From Elusimicrobiales bacterium (lineage in GTDB: Bacteria > Elusimicrobiota > Elusimicrobia > Elusimicrobiales > UBA9959): a stretch of DNA of 64,000 bases. The DNA is taken from the NCBI GenBank assembly GCA_028688015.1, contig JAQTZB010000010.1:44931-108930 (forward strand), read 5' to 3'. Positions within the stretch are counted from its first letter, which is position 1. Each line of letters opens with the position of its first letter. Under the pieces are notes generated by a model. That model worked only from the letters and a program-made list of their open reading frames with translations, made no database searches and was not told the DNA's origin. Position numbers and translations under genes: made by a program. This document shows, piece by piece, positions 62,147 to 64,000 of the stretch.

Positions 62147-62160
62147 ATTGACAAGTCAAT
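62147..62160. promoter_or_regulatory. Operator candidate ATTGAC-AA-GTCAAT
   Basis: A perfect palindrome with the same TTGAC-NN-GTCAA core as at 10994. It is again 9 bp upstream of the -35 box, so half-site to -35 start is 22 bp at both loci. Confidence 0.6.
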
Positions 62161-62169
62161 ACCTTCCCC

Positions 62170-62197
62170 TTGACAAACCCATATTATCTGCTATAAT
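62170..62197 (+). promoter_or_regulatory. Consensus promoter of the PorV-like gene
   Basis: TTGACA (62170-62175), a 16-bp spacer ending TCTGC and TATAAT (62192-62197). It has the same architecture as the promoter at 11017. Transcription should start near 62204. Confidence 0.88.
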
Positions 62198-62214
62198 ATT
62201 AATGCCGTAAATCT

Positions 62215-62243
62215 GTAACAGCGTTGTAATGCCGTATTGTTAC
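62215..62243 (+). other. Small leader hairpin before riboswitch 2
   Basis: GTAACA (62215-62220) pairs with TGTTAC (62238-62243). It occupies the short leader between the promoter and the aptamer. It may compete with or stabilise P1. Confidence 0.4.
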
Positions 62244-62320
62244 GATAATAGCAAAGCCGGTGAAAACCGGCGGCGCAAAGCTAAGACCCGCTAAGTAAGC
62301 GGGGGTCAGGCTGCCGAAAA
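62243..62320 (+). ncRNA. GEMM-I-class cyclic-dinucleotide riboswitch (copy 2)
   Basis: Nearly identical to copy 1 at 11268: AGCAAA at 62250-62255, P2 with CCGG arms closed by a U-GAAA-A loop (the canonical GAAA tetraloop, unlike copy 1), GGCGCAAAGC, a P3 helix with compensating changes in its loop region, and GGCTGCCGAA. Position 20 is again A (62250) with A18 at 62248, the GEMM-Ib-like state. Even the flanks CGATAAT and GATGAAAA are shared, which shows common descent of the whole control cassette. Confidence 0.9.
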
Positions 62321-62366
62321 CGATGAAAAGCAATCTTTGTATTGCCTTTGCCCCCTTGGCTATATG

Positions 62367-62398
62367 GGCTGAAACGAAGCGTATAATGCGCTTCAGCC
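62367..62398 (+). promoter_or_regulatory. Hairpin holding the porV start codon
   Basis: GGCT (62367-62370) pairs with AGCC (62395-62398), and GAAGCG (62376-62381) with CGCTTC (62389-62394), with a 5-nt bulge. The 7-nt loop TATAATG contains the ATG at 62386. A run of six T follows 11 nt later. This suggests translational control downstream of riboswitch 2. Confidence 0.5.
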
Positions 62399-63939
62399 TC
62401 GCCATGGGGTTTTTTGTTGCCTTTTCTGCCGTTAACGCCCTGGCGCAGAGCGGCGGCCAGCCCGGCGCCTTCATGAGCTACGGCGCCGGCGCCCGCGGCC
62501 TGGGCATGGGCGGCGCCTTCTTCGCGGTGGCGGACGACGCCTCCGCCTCCTACTGGAACCCCGCCGCCCTGACCCTGCTGGAGCGCAAAGAGTTCACCGC
62601 GATGCAGGCCACCCTGTTCGCCGACACCACCCTCAACTTCTTCACCTACGCGCACCCCACCACCAGCAAGGGCACCTGGGCTGTCAGCATGACCCAGCTG
62701 AAGTCCGTGGGCTTCGAGAAGATCTCCATCACCGCCAACCCGGCCGGGGACGAGATCATCGACATCAAGACCCTGGGCACCTTCGACAGCGTGGAGCGCG
62801 CGCTGGCCTTCTCCTGGGGCCGCGACGTGTCCGACAAGCTGGCCTTCGGCATCATGGCCAAGAACATCTCCCGCACGCTCGATACCTCGGCCGACTCCTT
62901 CAACGCCATCGACATAGCGATGCTGCAGAAGTTCTCCAAGACCTACCGCGCCGCCATCGGCGTGCAGAACGTCTTCTCCATGGCCTCGGGCGACACCGAG
63001 GACAAGCTGCCGCTGACCCTGAAGTTCGGCCAGGCGCTTTCCCTGTTCAAGGGCAGCCTGCTGTTCGGCTTCGACCTGGTCAAGCCCCAGGGCGCGGACA
63101 TGAACTGGCGCTTCGGCGGCGAGTACTGGCTGATGTACTGGAGCGCCCTGCGCTTCGGCGTGATGGGCTCCCCCGAGATCCAGGAGGCCGACTTCGGCCT
63201 CGGCATCAAGTACAAGAGCCTGGGCTTCGACATCGCCCAGGGCGTGCATGCGCTTGGCACCACCACCCGCTTTTCCGTGACGATGCGCCTGGGCCAGAGC
63301 AACCGCGCCAAGCACGACCGCGAGGTCCGCGAGATAATCCGCCAGGCGCTGCAGTACTTCAAGTCCGGCTACTTCGGCCGCGCGATGGAGAAGCTGCGCT
63401 CCGCGATGGACGCCGACCCCGGCAACGCCGAGATCCGCCGCATGGTGACCCGCCTGCAGGGCGCCATAGACTACGTGCCGGACGCCACCGGCGGCGACGA
63501 GGTGCCCACGCTGACCCGCCGCGGCATCATCTCCTACGTGGACGGCAAGGACCTGCGCGCCTCGGTCAACGTGCTGCGCCACGCGTTCAACAAGGACCCC
63601 AAGAACGACCGCCTGCTCTCCCTGCTGAACATGGTGGAGAAGGAAGCGGGCGTGAGCGAGCTGACCCGCAAGCCCGAGGGCCCCGAGATCTTTACCTATA
63701 TAGACCAGCGCACCTACGACGCCCGCCAGTCCATCTACGACGGCAAGTACGACCTGGCCATGAAGCGCGCGCAGGACATCCTGGACCTCGAGCCCAACAA
63801 CGAGACCGCGCTCGAGATCATGGGCAGCGCTTTCTACCTGATGGACCAGAAGGAGAAGGCCAAGGTCATCTGGGAGAAGGTCATAGAGATCAACCCCAAC
63901 AACACCATGGTCCGCAACTTCCTCAAGCAGGTGAAGTAA
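62386..63939 (+). CDS. PorV/UPF0164-like outer-membrane protein with C-terminal TPR-like repeats
   Basis: About 517 residues. The signal peptide (MRFSLAMGFFVAFSAVNALAQ) is followed by the PorV/PorQ hallmark: GAGARGLGMGGAFFAVADD, then ASASYWNPAALTLL. Amphipathic beta-strands continue to ~residue 300. The remainder is helical with tandem TPR-like units (ALQYFKSGYFGRAMEKLRSA, AMKRAQDILDLEPNNETAL, AKVIWEKVIEINPNNTMVRN). In T9SS, PorV shuttles CTD proteins from the translocon to the surface; a similar role for the giant CTD protein is inferred. In-frame alternatives are ATG 62323, directly after the riboswitch, and ATG 62404; 62386 gives the best signal peptide. The PorV-TPR fusion is unusual. Nothing recognisable follows in the last 61 bp of the window. 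Confidence 0.85.
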   Translation: MRFSLAMGFFVAFSAVNALAQSGGQPGAFMSYGAGARGLGMGGAFFAVADDASASYWNPAALTLLERKEFTAMQATLFADTTLNFFTYAHPTTSKGTWAVSMTQLKSVGFEKISITANPAGDEIIDIKTLGTFDSVERALAFSWGRDVSDKLAFGIMAKNISRTLDTSADSFNAIDIAMLQKFSKTYRAAIGVQNVFSMASGDTEDKLPLTLKFGQALSLFKGSLLFGFDLVKPQGADMNWRFGGEYWLMYWSALRFGVMGSPEIQEADFGLGIKYKSLGFDIAQGVHALGTTTRFSVTMRLGQSNRAKHDREVREIIRQALQYFKSGYFGRAMEKLRSAMDADPGNAEIRRMVTRLQGAIDYVPDATGGDEVPTLTRRGIISYVDGKDLRASVNVLRHAFNKDPKNDRLLSLLNMVEKEAGVSELTRKPEGPEIFTYIDQRTYDARQSIYDGKYDLAMKRAQDILDLEPNNETALEIMGSAFYLMDQKEKAKVIWEKVIEINPNNTMVRNFLKQVK

Positions 63940-64000
63940 GGGGGGGAGGGACCGCGAGATGCGAAGTCGGGTGCCGGGCGGGGAGGGGCCCCTGGCTCCT

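Noticed and set aside
62399..62416. Intrinsic terminator after riboswitch 2 using the T-run at ~62410
   Set aside because: The T-run is 11 nt away from the stem and encodes part of the signal peptide; hairpin 62367-62398 is better seen as translational control.

Overview
This window is GC-rich bacterial DNA with genes packed on the plus strand. No rRNA or tRNA gene is visible, so the host is inferred from gene content. Gram-negative traits are clear: lipoprotein-like and Sec signal peptides, a PorV-type outer-membrane protein, and a giant secreted protein whose C-terminus looks like a FlgD-like/type IX secretion (T9SS) sorting domain. The mix of Tad pilus genes, PorV/CTD proteins, many radical SAM enzymes and very large multi-Ig proteins is what I would expect from Elusimicrobiota or a related deep lineage such as Omnitrophota. 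That assignment is inference of moderate to low certainty.

Layout. (1) 44-4369: a membrane sensor histidine kinase, a receiver-kinase hybrid and a NarL-type response regulator. The 566-bp gap after the first gene holds a terminator, a long inverted repeat and a very structured ~195-nt stretch that may be a non-coding RNA. (2) 4469-10985: a small Tad-like surface locus with an Flp-type pilin, TadG-like and TadE-like pseudopilins, an FtsH-type protease, an unrecognised membrane-anchored protein with a Cys-rich tail, and an S41-family protein that has lost both catalytic residues. (3) 10994-62070: what appears to be one ~51-kb operon. It starts with a strong promoter, a 15-bp hairpin leader, a GEMM-I-class cyclic-dinucleotide riboswitch and an intrinsic terminator. 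Then follow a GT2/radical-SAM fusion, a radical-SAM/GT2 fusion, a radical SAM enzyme, a flippase-like/methyltransferase fusion, a secreted HEAT-repeat protein and two GT-C/TPR membrane glycosyltransferase-like proteins. Last comes one uninterrupted 13,124-codon gene for a modular surface protein. Most junctions overlap by 4 bp or lie within a few bases. (4) 62147-63939: a second copy of the same promoter and riboswitch drives a PorV-like outer-membrane protein fused to TPR-like repeats.

How it may work together: a cyclic dinucleotide, possibly 3',3'-cGAMP because both riboswitches carry A at the position that distinguishes GEMM-Ib, would co-control the giant Ser/Thr-rich surface protein, enzymes that could make and transfer lipid-linked sugars onto it, and the PorV-type partner that could help bring it to the surface. 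The shared promoter has a palindrome TTGAC-NN-GTCAA exactly 22 bp upstream of its -35 box at both loci, which suggests a second, protein-based layer of control. This two-locus regulon is the most interesting part of the window.
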